DNA of 64,000 nucleotides from Metallyticus violacea. Its lineage: Eukaryota > Arthropoda > Insecta > Mantodea > Metallyticidae. A program made the translations under genes and the position numbers. Positions 45,774 to 56,510 of this stretch are shown here, piece after piece (positions within the stretch are counted from its first letter, which is position 1; each line of letters begins with the position of its first letter). The stretch is taken from positions 140,097,001 to 140,161,000 of the forward strand of contig CM060831.1 of assembly GCA_030762175.1 (NCBI GenBank), written 5' to 3'. Below the pieces are notes generated by a model. It worked only from the letters and a program-made list of their open reading frames with translations, was not told where the DNA came from and did not search any database.

Positions 45774-45859
45774 GTATAATGTTAAAACACAGTAATGAGA
45801 ATCAAAAGCTAAATCAACTGTTTCTATTTTTAGACTGAAGTTTAGACAGCAACATGGTC

Positions 45860-46910
45860 GAACGCGCTTTGACAGTTGTTGCATCGCACATCAGTGTATG
45901 GGAACGTGGTAGTTGACAAGGAGGGTTTAGGAGAGAGAATGCCTTGAAAGATTGCACCTTGTGTTTGATAGTTTGTAGATTTTAAGACGGAAACATCTAT
46001 TGAAGGTGGTGGGCACACAGGACGCCTCAACACAGCAGATTATCAGTAGAGTGAATGCTGCAGGAAGATAATCACTGAACACATGCCCAGATTCACGAAG
46101 TTCTGATGAATCGACAGAAAAAAATGTTGATGAAAGAAAAAATTCAAGACAGGTAATTTTGAATTATCTGGATCCCTTACGACCTCACAGATGAGCAAAG
46201 TGCGATAAACACAATTGGGCTGGTACCAAAAATTGCTGTCGATCCAAGTGGTCAAATGGTAACCATACTTGCCTCATAGATCCAACATCGTGGGTTCAAT
46301 CTCGACCAGGGTCGATGAATTTTTTGGGCGTAAATATTCTAAGTATGACTTCCTCCGAAAGAGAAGTACAGCCGTGGATCCCGTGTCATAGATTTACTGC
46401 ACGATAAAAGCACCTCAAAACCACTGAGGTCTCAGCAAAATCTATCGATCGTTTCACGCCCTGAATTGAATGAGACGTTGATGATCTGAGATGTTAAATA
46501 AATCAAACAACAACTAGAAAGTGCTAGAAAACTTCGATGGAGGAAGATAAAAAAAAAGTAAACGTAGCATCATTACAGGTGACGAAAGTTAGATACACCA
46601 GTACGATCCAGATAATAAGCGACAGTCGTCTGTCTGGGTCTTTCCAGAAATGAATCCTCCAACAAAAGTGAAGAAATTTTCAGCTAGCAACCATGTTGCG
46701 ACATTATGCTTGAGGACAATATGCACTGGCAGATGTACTCAGAGTCTTCGATGAGTTGAGACTGAAGCTTCAAGAGACAGGCCTGCTTGGAATCCTGCTA
46801 AACCATGACAATGCCTTCGCCCACATTGCACAGAAAGCAACTGAATTTCTACAGGAGTAAGGACTCCCATCCTCCATACAGTCCTGAATATTTTCTACAT
46901 CCTAAAGTAA
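45860..46910 (+). pseudogene. Mariner transposase remnant carrying a nested SINE
   Basis: The + strand has a decayed 5' half ending in IPYDLTDEQSA (around 46169), the linker ahead of the catalytic domain. Coding resemblance stops at a SINE-A (46238-46515) and resumes immediately after it with ESARKLRWRKI. Next come an ITGDES-like first catalytic stretch (about 46575), QYDPDNKRQSSVWVFPEMNP-like codons, RVFDELRLKLQETG (about 46741-46782) and ILLNHDNAFAHIAQKATEFL (about 46792-46852), carrying the second catalytic Asp. The third Asp region is represented only by PPYSPEYFLHPK-like codons near 46875. Numerous frameshifts and stops are present. Inverted ends were not identified. Confidence 0.85.
46238..46515 (+). 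mobile_element. SINE-A inserted into a mariner
   Basis: The head CGATCCAAGTGGTCAAATGG has a degraded A box; the B box is GTGGGTTCAATCTCG. The body keeps TTTTTGGGCGTAAATATTC, GAAGTACAGCCGTGGATCC, GATTTACTGCACGATAAAAG, TTTCACGCCCTGAATTGAAT and TTGATGATCTGAGATGTTAA. AAAAATTGCT (46228-46237) and AGAAAGTGCT (46516-46525) may be its target duplication with two mismatches. The flanking mariner frames join across it. Confidence 0.9.
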
Positions 46911-47232
46911 AAATAAAGCCTTCTAGTCATACATTCAAATTTGTAATGTGATACTACTAAATAAACACGACTTTCAGCGTTCACAAAATAGTTTGAGCTA
47001 ATGGGACGTTGCCTAGAGTGTGGTTTAGAGTATTCTAAATGGTGGGAAAAAGTTTCCTCTTCAATGTTACTACATTTATCCTCAAAACTTTCTGAATGGT
47101 CCTCTTTGCTACAAGAATTGTATTTAATTTTTTAAATAATCCAAGCAGCGGCACAAACCTTTGAAAGTTGGAGAAAGCTTCACCTTGAAACTGATTTAGT
47201 AGACTGTCATTTTTAAATGCTATTTATGCTAA
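46911..47232. other. Spacer, no gene seen
   Basis: No gene or repeat was recognised. Confidence 0.5.
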
Positions 47233-47234
47233 TA

Positions 47235-48291
47235 TGAGGGAAAGTTGAACGTTATCTGCATTCTTGTTTTTCTAACTACGGCTTGAACAAATGTGTCATT
47301 TTTCTACATAGTCTCCCTCCTTTCATATGTACTTGGTCCAGCGTCCACAACATGTTCTCTCCAAGAAGGTTGTCAGTTGGACGCGTAGACTTCTAAAGTC
47401 TCTTTGAGCGATCGAAAGTGATGATACTTGGAAGGGGCGAGATCTGTAGGCAAGAGTATTAAATGGTTAATGGTTTCAACATTCTGGCCAGGCGTGTGTG
47501 GCGTTTCATTGTCATGCAATAACACTATCTTCAACAATAGGCGTCGACTTTTGATTCAAATTGTTGGCTTAAGATCTTTGGCCAGCAAACCACTGTATCC
47601 TGCTCTGATGGCCTACATCTCTTTACAAGGTAGTCAGCTCATTGAGTACCAAAAAACCCGGTTAGCATCACCTAAACCGCGGGAGATTGAGTCTTGAATT
47701 TCGTCTTCGATGGCGTTTCTGGATGTTTCCCCTACGTATGGGTTCTGGTTCATAGTGATGTACCCATATTTCATTCTCAAAAATGTTATGCCTTTATTGT
47801 TGGAGCGATCGAGTAAGAATTGACAGGTCTCAACACGTTTGCGCTTGAATTCTGCGTTAAGCTCTCTTGACATGTATCTTGCACAGGCTTTATGTAAGCC
47901 GAGCTCGTCGTGGTTGATTCAAAGGCACAATCATAACAAATCTGCTGAGAATACAATCCTCGAGCTTGCTGAATCTTCTCGTAGTAATGGAGGTTGATGG
48001 GCCTCCTGATCTCTCTTCATGTGTCATACTTTAAACTTCATAATTTACTCATGCAACTTCTATGTGGTAGAGACTGCCTTTGTATTGTGTAGAAAGCCTC
48101 CGGTAAATTTCAGCCTTTGACAAACCTTCCGACCAGAGAAATTGGATCACTGCTCTTCGTTTCTCCTTGATGCATAATGCTAGCGGAGTTTACGCTGTTA
48201 CAGCAGCAAGGAAAATGACGCGATCAAGATAAAACTTCCATCCAGTGATAGTATTGTAATGAAAGTGCGGATAATTACTGACTTTCCCTCG
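47235..48291 (-). mobile_element. Mariner-like element with both inverted ends
   Basis: The left end TGAGGGAAAGTTGAACGTTA and the reverse complement of the right end, CGAGGGAAAGTCAGTAATTA, continue with ATCTGCATTC against ATCCGCACTTTC. TA at 47233-47234 and 48292-48293 is the target duplication. The length of 1057 bp is a little short, consistent with internal deletions. No other copy was seen in the window. Confidence 0.9.
47290..48210 (-). pseudogene. Mariner-like transposase, inactivated
   Basis: On the - strand the order is VMHQGETKSSDPISLVGR-like codons, KAEIYRRLSTQYKG (helix-turn-helix, about 48085-48125), MTHEERSGGPSTS (about 48000), HKACARYMSRELNAEFKRKR (about 47835-47895), VETCQFLLDRSNNKG and, in another frame, PSKTKFKTQSPA (about 47690). 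LLHDNAR-like codons and PTDNLLGENMLWTLDQVHMKGG lie near the end. The first Asp motif is poorly preserved (MKYGYITMNQNPY replaces the expected GDETW stretch). The longest open piece is 47634-47873. It was a relative of the irritans-type mariners, as judged by the linker and KRKRVETCQ motif. Confidence 0.85.
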
Positions 48292-48293
48292 TA

Positions 48294-48878
48294 GCTTACA
48301 TTAACTGAATCTATTATAGAATGCAAAAATTAAGAAATAATATTTATAAACATATAACATGTTGCTTACTAATATTGGAACTTTACTATAACACTTTCTC
48401 AGTAGCTTTCTCCTCTTGGCTACCAGTCGGCTTTCTCCGCTGCCGTTCGAGACTGCAGGTGCGGGACCGAACCTTTCTGTAAAGTCAAGTAAAATTTACG
48501 ATAGCGAACCAGGTATTAATGTCGTTTTCATTACGGACGAGTGGTGTTTAAATTATTTATATTATCGCGCCATTGTTGCTGTTTAAGTATTTGTAGCTGC
48601 AATGCTTATTTTTACAAATCAGTAATTCAAACAGAGATCGGAAACTCACAAACAAATACCCATTATTAAAATGAAACTACTATAGTTACCAGCTTACCCG
48701 CTTTATAATAATTTATGCCAATGAAGTAAATTACAAAAATTGAAAATTTGTGAAAATAAGATAAATTTTTATTTTCTTTAAAAAAAAAGCCGGAAATGGG
48801 CAAAAACAATACGAAATATGCAGAAAAGTACAAAAAAAAGGTATAAATAAGAGCCCCCAATAGTAAAATACATTGTGA
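48294..48878. other. AT-rich spacer, no gene seen
   Basis: A 64-codon - strand frame (48666-48860) is hydrophobic and resembles no family. Confidence 0.45.
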
Positions 48879-48888
48879 TATACAACGA

Positions 48889-49172
48889 TTTTTTATTCGT
48901 TTTATTTATGAACGCTCTTTAACATCTCAGGTCATCAACGTCCCATTCAATTCAGGGCGTGAAACAGCCGACAAATTTTGCTCAGAGGCCTTTTCCTTCA
49001 TGCTTGAGATTATTTTTCGTGCCGTAAATGTACGACACGGGACCCACGGCTTTACTTCCCTTCCGAAGGATTTTTATGCCCAAAAAATCCATCGATCCTG
49101 GCCGGGTTTGAACCCACGATCTTGGGTTTAGGAGGCAAGTATGGTTACCACTACACCACCAAGAACGACTGC
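48889..49172 (-). mobile_element. SINE-A copy with target duplication
   Basis: TATACAACGA at 48879-48888 and 49173-49182 is a perfect 10-bp duplication. The - strand has an intact A box (GGTGTAGTGGTAACCAT) and a B box (GTGGGTTCAAACCCGG), with the AAAATCC/GGAAGGGAAG junction shortened by about 15 bases. The A tail is short. Confidence 0.94.
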
Positions 49173-49182
49173 TATACAACGA

Positions 49183-49558
49183 GCCGCTAGCGCACATTAT
49201 GTATGCGTCCGAAATCCCGTAATCTCACTGTTGCGTACATAACGTCGCGTCTCTGTTGGTTACATTTATTTCTGTCTTGGGGCCTTGCAGTAGATGCGCT
49301 ATTAAGACTCTTGCCTCTAATCTCAATCAACTTTGTCGTTGTTCCGTTAATCTAATAAAAGGCTTACCCTGCCCTCTGCTTCAGAACAAAATGAGATCTC
49401 TTGGTGCACTGAATAAAGCCTGACCTAGCAACGTCTTCTGTGAATGGATTTAATGAAGACTGCAGCCTGCCAAACCTGACCACCCATCCGGCGAATCTTC
49501 CTGAGTGCTTCAAGTGAGATACGATTATATGTGTTACTGAGTTTGCTTGGGAATTAGA
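49183..49558. other. Spacer, no gene seen
   Basis: Balanced composition, but no coding or repeat signal was recognised. Confidence 0.45.
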
Positions 49559-49775
49559 AAGAGAGAGAGGAAGGAGGGAGGGAGTGAAAGAAAAAAAGAA
49601 CTACAAAGTGAAAATATAGAAGAGCAAAATTAAAAATGACAGGGAAAAAATTGAAGTAGCTGACAAAAAAGTCACAGAACAAGTTCAAAAAGAAGAAAAA
49701 GAAGATGTAGCATCAAAGTAGAGAGAACGTAAAGACTTAGAAAGGGCAAAAGAAGAAGAAAAAAATGAAACATAT
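49559..49775. other. Purine-rich strand-asymmetric tract
   Basis: For about 215 bases the + strand is dominated by A and G (AGAGAGAGAGGAAGGAGGG at the start; AAAAAGAAGAAAAAGAAGA in the middle). It may come from GAGA-type microsatellites and retroposed sequence. No open frame of note. Confidence 0.75.
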
Positions 49776-50329
49776 AGATTTGCCTTTCTTTTCTTGTGCA
49801 ACAAGAAAGAATGATATTTCTGTAATCGAGCTCCCATAACTTACGTACAAAAGGAATTCTTAAATGGCAAAATGGGTTGTAGAAGTTACAATTACAGCAA
49901 ACATTTCAACTCATGGAGTTCATTAATGCAGGCGAAGATGAAAGTTGCTACTATGAAAGACCAAATGCAAGAATCGCTGTTCCCATCCAAGCCATAGAAA
50001 TGAATAGCTTTGTAATTGTTGTTGCAATTATAAATTCGTCCTCTCTGCCTCTTTATATTAAGGTAAAAAGGTACGACACCTAATAATTTAAATAAAGTTT
50101 AAAGCATAAATATTCATTTTTTGAATGTTACGTGTTTTTCTTCCACAAATTTCACAACATGAATAAACGAATGAATGAATGAATGAATGAATGAATGAGC
50201 CACTTATGTACCATCCAGGGCTCATTGATTTCTCATATGGTGAGCTAGTTTTTAAGTCTATAATGTTTCTTATTTTACAAGTATAACACAATTTAACTAG
50301 AAGGTTCAAGTGCTGAGTCTATTAAAAGT
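49776..50329. other. Spacer with (GAAT)n microsatellite
   Basis: Seven GAAT units lie at 50168-50198. No gene was recognised. Confidence 0.6.
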
Positions 50330-50900
50330 TTGGTATCACTTTCACTGTTGTCTTCGGTTGTTCTCTTCTTTCAGCAGCTCTGTTCCCAGACTCTTCCAGG
50401 TACTGCGGTTCCGAGCTACGCTGATCCAGTGTGTCCCGACTGCTTACCTGAAGGAGTCTGCCCACGTCGTTCTCGGTCTCTCTCTTCCTCTCCTACTGAT
50501 TACATACCTATATGTTCCCATCTACTACTTGGTAGCCTTGCTACATGTCCGCCCCATTTTCACTTCAGGCTGTTTGCACGTTGAGCCACGTCTATAGTTC
50601 CGACATTTTTCTTAATTCCACTGATGATATTTTATCCCTAAGGGATATTCTTATTACCTTCCGCTCCATTTTACATTGGCAGATGCTAATGCTATTCTTT
50701 TTCCCTTCTGTTAGGCTCCAAGTATGGCATGTGTTGGGAATATGCATGAGTCCAGCACGTCTAATCTCAGTTTTCCGCTCAAAGTATTGTCCATCAGTAT
50801 GAATTTCAATGACCAGAACACACTCCATGCCGAGGAAATTCTTTTGTCAATGTTTTTATATTATTTAATCTATCATCTAGTATATTATGCAATTCTTTGC
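50330..50900 (-). pseudogene. LINE (RTE/BovB-like) C-terminal remnant
   Basis: Reading the - strand, SISICQCKMERKVIRISLRD (50650-50710) followed by KISSVELRKMSEL matches the conserved end of RTE/BovB-type ORF2 (family pattern: QRKMER, LGISLRD, EIRKRT). After frame changes come ENGADM and VVDGNI codons (family: AGHVAR, DDRW), then a Trp/Arg-rich segment (family: RPRTRWADD) and EESGNRAAERREQ at about 50340-50385. The longest open piece is 50592-50828. The catalytic core upstream is missing, consistent with 5' truncation. Confidence 0.88.
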
Positions 50901-50924
50901 GGTTTCATTTAGCGTGAATAGGTT

Positions 50925-51600
50925 CATTATACAGCAATACTATTTTAGTTATTAGCTGCCTGAACGCGGCTGCTTACAGCGGAATTTCAGCCGCCTCTCA
51001 TAAATTTAATATTTTTATTTTAATATATACTTTTTACTGAAAAAATAAACTCTTACTATATATTGAAACTATCATATTAAGCACAAATGTGTGATACAGG
51101 GATGTTAAAAATGAAGATTCCGGCATTTGCGTTAGAAAGTCCTATATTTTATCTAACCTTTCTTCCGTAAGTACATGGCGGTTCAGAACACGTTTCTGTA
51201 TTTTTTTTAATTGGTGTATTTACGGACGCTCTTTAAAATCTCAGGTCATCAGCGTCCCATTCTATTCAGGGCGTGAAACGGCAGACAAATTTTGTCTCAG
51301 AAGCCTCTTCTTTCACGCTTGAGGTTCTTTATTGTACCGTATGTACGACACGGGACCCACGGCTTTACTTCCCTTCCGAAGGAAGCCATACTTCGGATTT
51401 TTACGCCCGAAAAATCTATCGATCCTGGTCGGGATTGAACCCGCGATCTTGGGCTTAGAAGGCAAGTATGGTTACCACTACACCACCAGAACCAACGTGT
51501 TTCTAGATGCTGTCTCTCGTAGTTGGCCAACAGTTCCTCTGTCTAGAACACGATTGCTAGGGTGTTTTCTTGCAAATTCATTAAATATTTCTGAAAAGAT
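50925..51600 (-). repeat. Repeat T, copy 2, split by a SINE-A
   Basis: 50925-51205 and 51495-51600 together align with 39965-40405; the SINE-A at 51211-51493 interrupts the match between TACATGGCGGTTCAGAACA and GATGCTGTCTCTCGTAG. Possible - strand coding of a helix-turn-helix protein is as for copy 1. Family unknown. Confidence 0.75.
51211..51493 (-). mobile_element. SINE-A inserted into repeat T
   Basis: The - strand head TTGGTTCTGGTGGTGTAG with intact A box, B box GCGGGTTCAATCCCG, GGCGTAAAAATCCGAAGTA, GTCGTACATACGGTA and TTTCACGCCCTGAATAGAAT. Flanking AACACGTTTCTGTA (51187-51200) and ACGTGTTTCTAGA (about 51495-51507) appear to be a decayed duplication. Confidence 0.93.
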
Positions 51601-53185
51601 ATAATTTGTTAGGTTTTGTACTGCATTTATTTTGGTTCATTGTAAACACACGGACTGAGAGCCTGCAGCAGACAGACGGTCCAAGTGTTCTGCTGCAATG
51701 TACGCCTGCGGTGTCACTCATTGGCCAACGAAATGTCTCTGCGTGCACGTATTGTGTTATACTGACCTACTTGAATCAAGGCCTGCGTGAGATGCTTAGC
51801 TAAGGATGCGGGGTACCCTTTCGCTGATGGAGTGTTCACGTGACCATTTTTCGGTTCCGAAACAAGTGGTCACTTGGCCAGATACCATGTGTTAGTTGGT
51901 TTAGTTTTCAAACCTACTGAGTGTCATATTAAATAAATGCTTCAGTAAGTTTTACAAATGTTACAGCCTTCAAATTAGCTAAAAGTGTATATTAAAATAA
52001 TATTTGGCAGTATTGAGCATGTAATTTTTGAATAAAAATAAATTAAATTTGTAGATCTTTGTTAAGTTGGGTAAATGCGGATGTATTGCAATAAATTGTT
52101 GAAAAGTTATCGTAGGACGTAAAATTAAACCTAATGCTTGTTCAGTTTATGTTTCAACATAGGTTAATGCTTTATTTTTTAGGATATGTGCAACAGATAG
52201 ACAAAATTATTACAAATTTTTCAGTTATATCAATAAAAGTCATGGCAGAAAAAGATCTAAATCATCTTCATATGGGGGGTAAATAGGATTTGTGTTGCGG
52301 GCGAAGCGAATTGACAACAAAATCAATTTTATCAGTAAAACAAAATATTTACTAATCTAAGATCATATCTCTAAAGTGTTCTGGCCTCATATGCTTTTTT
52401 CCTTTCGCTCCTACATACTCTTCGTGATAGCATTCTCTTCCTCGTTGGCACTGAACCCATTCGCCTTTCCTTACAGACATAGGATTAGAATTACATGAAG
52501 TGGCGATTCGCTAAAAAAGTACATTTAATTCCATTTTCTTGGGTAAACACACACTGCACTTATTCATTCAAATTATACTAATAATGCTGAGAATGGAGTT
52601 TTCTGTCTCTTTTCTTAATATTAACAGTACTGTTTAGTTCTCTTTGTAAACATGCACAAGAACACCTGTTTTGATGCACTTTGCATAGACATGCCTCATT
52701 TAACAGTCATCAAAGCCTGGGTTAATAGCCACTGCAATCTGTTTTACGGGTTCATTTACACATCCAAAATAAAAAAACATAACTGTGATCTTTTATGCGG
52801 AAGTAACTAATTAAATCATCCGTTTTTCAGTGATTCTTTTCATCCACCAGTAGAGATAAATCAATTTTCGGACGTTCGTAGCAGCAACAGTACAGGACCA
52901 CCTTTGATGCACATTTATTGAAAATGAAACGTAACAAAATTAACAAAATACTAAAATTGACATCTACATAACTAGTTTCTAAAATGTTGTATATTTTTCG
53001 CCAGAAAATTTACTCAACCTTTGCTTATGTTCACATTCTTTGACTTAAGAGAGCAGTATGACTGATAAACAGCAGTAACTCCTAGAAGCGAATATTTAAA
53101 ATAATTACCTTATGTTCTTCGCCCGTCTTTACCACGATAAATATTTCTATAGGCACACTTTCTAGCGCTAAAATTAAATTTACAT
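51601..53185. other. Long spacer, no gene seen
   Basis: 51650-51850 is of balanced composition without recognisable coding; the rest is AT-rich. Confidence 0.4.
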
Positions 53186-53189
53186 ACAG

Positions 53190-54060
53190 TGTTTTGTTAG
53201 TTAAATGCGTAATGTACGTAATGTACTAGTTTCATTCTTGTCACTTCCGGTTCCAATCTATGAGAGGTGTGCACGTTGAGATGTTCCGACTTCTGCTTAC
53301 AACAAAATGGAAATGACTCGGGACGAACAATACCCTGCTCTGAAATTCTGCTTCCTTCTCACAAATCTTCAGCTGAGGCCTGTAGAGAGTTTGTTCTTTG
53401 CTTTAGTACAGCTCGAATATGTTTTAAAATGTTTAACATGGGAGGCAATTAGTTTGAAAGGAAGATGGGATCGAGCCTCCAATTTGTACTTTAATGAAGA
53501 AAAAATTAACACCGGTGCTAATTAGTAAGAAGAGAATATCAAATAACACTACGAGACACTTTAAGAAATTTTGAAAACTTCACTACTGGGTGCCATCTAC
53601 ACTTGGTAACTGAAAAGTTGCATATGAGATGTGTTTGTGCATGGTGGGTACTGCTGATTACCGAACAAAAGGTTTGATGCAGTTGAACACGATGTTACAG
53701 GAAGAGGCGGAGTATATTTCAAAGGTAATCACAGTTGATAAAAATTGGCTATATAATTTAGATCCTGGGAGCAAATAGCAATGCTCTGTGTAGAAAATTC
53801 TATCGTCTTTAACACCAAAAAGATCAAAAGAAGTTACTTCTTGAGGGTAAGGCATGCTTATCTCATTTTTCGATATTTAAGGAATAGTTTACCTGCATGT
53901 TGTATCAGCACACACAGCTGTAACTACAGAGATGTCCTGAAAACTCTGCAAGGCCATATCACAAGCAAAAGGAAATTTCCGTGTATACGACAATACACAG
54001 CCGCACATCGCAAATGTTGTTTTTAAATATCTCAATGCTGGGTGTGTCTCTTGCCCTACT
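53190..54060 (+). pseudogene. Mariner transposase remnant, same lineage as 4770-5765
   Basis: The + strand starts MEMTRDEQYPALKFCFLLT (53307 onward; compare VTRDEHYAAVKFCFDLL in the other copy). It continues LKGRWDRASN, the linker KLHMRCVCAWWVLLITEQK-like codons (53615-53670), LNTMLQEEAE/VITVDKNWLYNLDPGS-like codons (53700-53775, first Asp region altered to VDKNW) and RHAYLIFRYLRNSLPACCI. Last come DVLKTLQGHITSKRK (53933-53977) and VYDNTQPHIANVVF (53981-54022), with the second catalytic Asp. The element ends before the third Asp, so the 3' part is deleted. Several frameshifts are present. Inverted ends were not identified. Confidence 0.85.
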
Positions 54061-55984
54061 CCTAACCCAAGATCGCACGTTCACATCGCAACGTAGCTAT
54101 GATATTGATTAACATCAGTGTCTGTAGCTCCATATTGGTGGGTCTAACACCATTCGTTTCCACTCAATACTAGTGTCAAGCCACCTATCTGCTCTTAAAT
54201 CTTTGTACACATTTTTTTTTCGTACTCTAGATTATGACTGATACTGTAAAAGTTAGTGTTTTTCCAACCTTGCTGGCACTAAACAACATTGATATGGTCA
54301 GTTGTTAAACTTTTACAGTTCTTAACGGCAAAATGGTGCATCTTACATAAAGTAATTAACATTTTCATTTGATTTAAACAAATTATTACAATAATACTTA
54401 ATTACAAACCATGGGGCGTCCCAGGTTTGTAATATGTACTGTAGATCAAGTCAAATTTGCAGCAGCCCCTAATTTTCGCAGAGAGGCTGCTCTGCAAATG
54501 GCGTTGTTTGCAAAAGTTGAAGTTTGTTAGAAGTTCACCGTTAGTTCCCATCGTTCTATTACAAAGAGCAAAGCGACATTTCGTCCATAAAAAAGTTTTA
54601 GAAGTTCCTCTTTTAATTAAATTCTTGGGAGAAATAGAAAGGCTTAATGCAGATATGAAACGGTGAACACATGCAGAAGTTTTAAGTGGCTTAACGCATT
54701 GACTAAAATCGCCTTAGAAACTGTGCAAGTACATATTTAAAAATATGATATACCTAAATAGCAGAGCAGAGGAAACTGGTAGAGAAATAGTTGCATTAAG
54801 TGAAATACTTAATGTGATTTGCGAAGACATGACTTATAATTAAACTAATTTCAACAACATTGAATAAGCAAACAGAAAGTTTGGTTTTTAACCCTGGTCA
54901 CTGCAATTACATTAATTTCTGCCTATTTATAGTAATAAAAAGGGGCCACCGCATATACGATCATTTGTTTAATCAACAATTTATGAAATACATCTACATG
55001 TCGAATCGATATGTAGGATTCAATCTTTTAATATTTATTACACACCGAAAGCAATTTAAAAAAAGTTTTAATTATTTGGAGTTCTAGGCAAAAGAAGTGT
55101 AATATTTAACCAGTTTTCCTATAGTAAACAAGCAAGCATTCAAATGAATGACCATAATGAATGGCCCTAGGTGATCCGCCACTGGTAAATAAGATTTTTT
55201 TGTAGAAGATGAAATACATCGCTCGCGAATTTGTCAAGGTCTGCCGGTTACAGTTGAAAAATCGAAGTACGATATCACGAGAGGTTACTCGTTAGCGAAT
55301 TATGACGTCATACCTAGTGACGTAACTCCACCTCTTTTCAAATCAGACCCAGATAATGCCAATGACATAACTTTCGGCGGGCTTATCTGCAACCCACTTC
55401 AAGGCCTGTTTTGTCATGTCTGTTCGTGGAGAGAAACCTGAATTTAAAACGGCCTATCTTGGAATAAATGGACGGAAAGCATTTTTCCATTTTTCGGTGA
55501 TTTCCACTGAAAGGAAAATTGAACATCGATTTCAAAGAAACAATTTTCGAAGTCTTTAATTTATATAATAACCATTCTGAGCTGAATTCTCGACTTTTCA
55601 ATTTCCACTCTAAAATATACTCGTAGCAGGTGTTTGTTTTCATTTTGCGTCGATAAATCTCCCAACAATACGTACACAAACTGATAACATACATTTTATC
55701 AAACTGCCCAGTTGGTTCATGTTGGAATCGCTGAAGCCATTCATGTTCATTTGAATGCGATATATACCGGGTGTTCATGAATATTAGACAAGCAAATTGA
55801 AATATGGAGTCTATGGTTCACGAAGAAAACTATCGGAGTTACATGGTCACTAAAAGTTAAACTTTGATGCTATTAATTCGATGTTAAAGAGGAATGGAGA
55901 AAATTTTTGCTTTAGAATGTGTTTAAACCTCTCCGCGAGTAAGGAAATACACTGTTAAAAATACTGTAATAAACAATGAAATAT
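54061..55984. other. Spacer with unassigned open frames
   Basis: A 69-codon + frame (54457-54666) and a 131-codon - frame (55383-55778), the longest non-repeat open frame here, resemble no known family. The latter begins beside ATACCGGGTGTTCATGA, which looks like a transposon terminus, but no partner end was found. Confidence 0.4.
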
Positions 55985-56510
55985 TCCTTCAGGCTCTCCA
56001 CACATAACCACCTATCTCCAACTTCTCCTCTAAGATCTTTAAAAAACAATGCTCCAGGTCCTTCTCTCTAGAATTTATCATCTACAATTTCTCCCTTCCC
56101 CACTACTTTTTAATTATCCTATACAGTTTTAAAGTACTCGTATCTCTAAAACTAGCCCAAATCTCTTGCCTCTCTATATCTTCAATTTTTTGCCTTACTT
56201 CCTTCCAAAACCCTTGTCCATTTTTTTCTCCAAAGTCCCAGAATTCTCCTATCCTAATTTCATGTAATATTTCCCCCACTTCTCCCACCCAGCTGTTATC
56301 TCTCACTTGTTCCCTTTGATATTTCATAAATCTTTCCGAAGTACACAATCCTATACCAATATTTCAAAATTCTCTCCACCACCACGCCCTTATTCCCCAT
56401 CTTCTCTAACTCAGCTATGGCTATTTCTTTTAGGCAACTCTAATACTTCTCTGCAAAACATCCTATGTTCTAAATATGTATGTGAAGAAATTAGTGATTA
56501 ATAAATGCAT
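55985..56510 (-). pseudogene. LINE ORF2 C-terminal fragment
   Basis: On the - strand: LKEIAIAELEKMGN (about 56395-56435), ILKYWYRIVY, then the 81-codon frame 56103-56348 with RDNSWVGEVGEIL, FWKEVRQKIEDIERQEIW and STLKLYRIIKK. A stop is followed by WGREKL and further short pieces (EEKLEIGGYVWRA near 55995). The order matches the C-terminal zone of a family of insect LINE ORF2 proteins in which STLKWYR-type motifs precede a CCHC-like knuckle. The reverse transcriptase core is absent. Family assignment is by motif order only. Confidence 0.6.
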
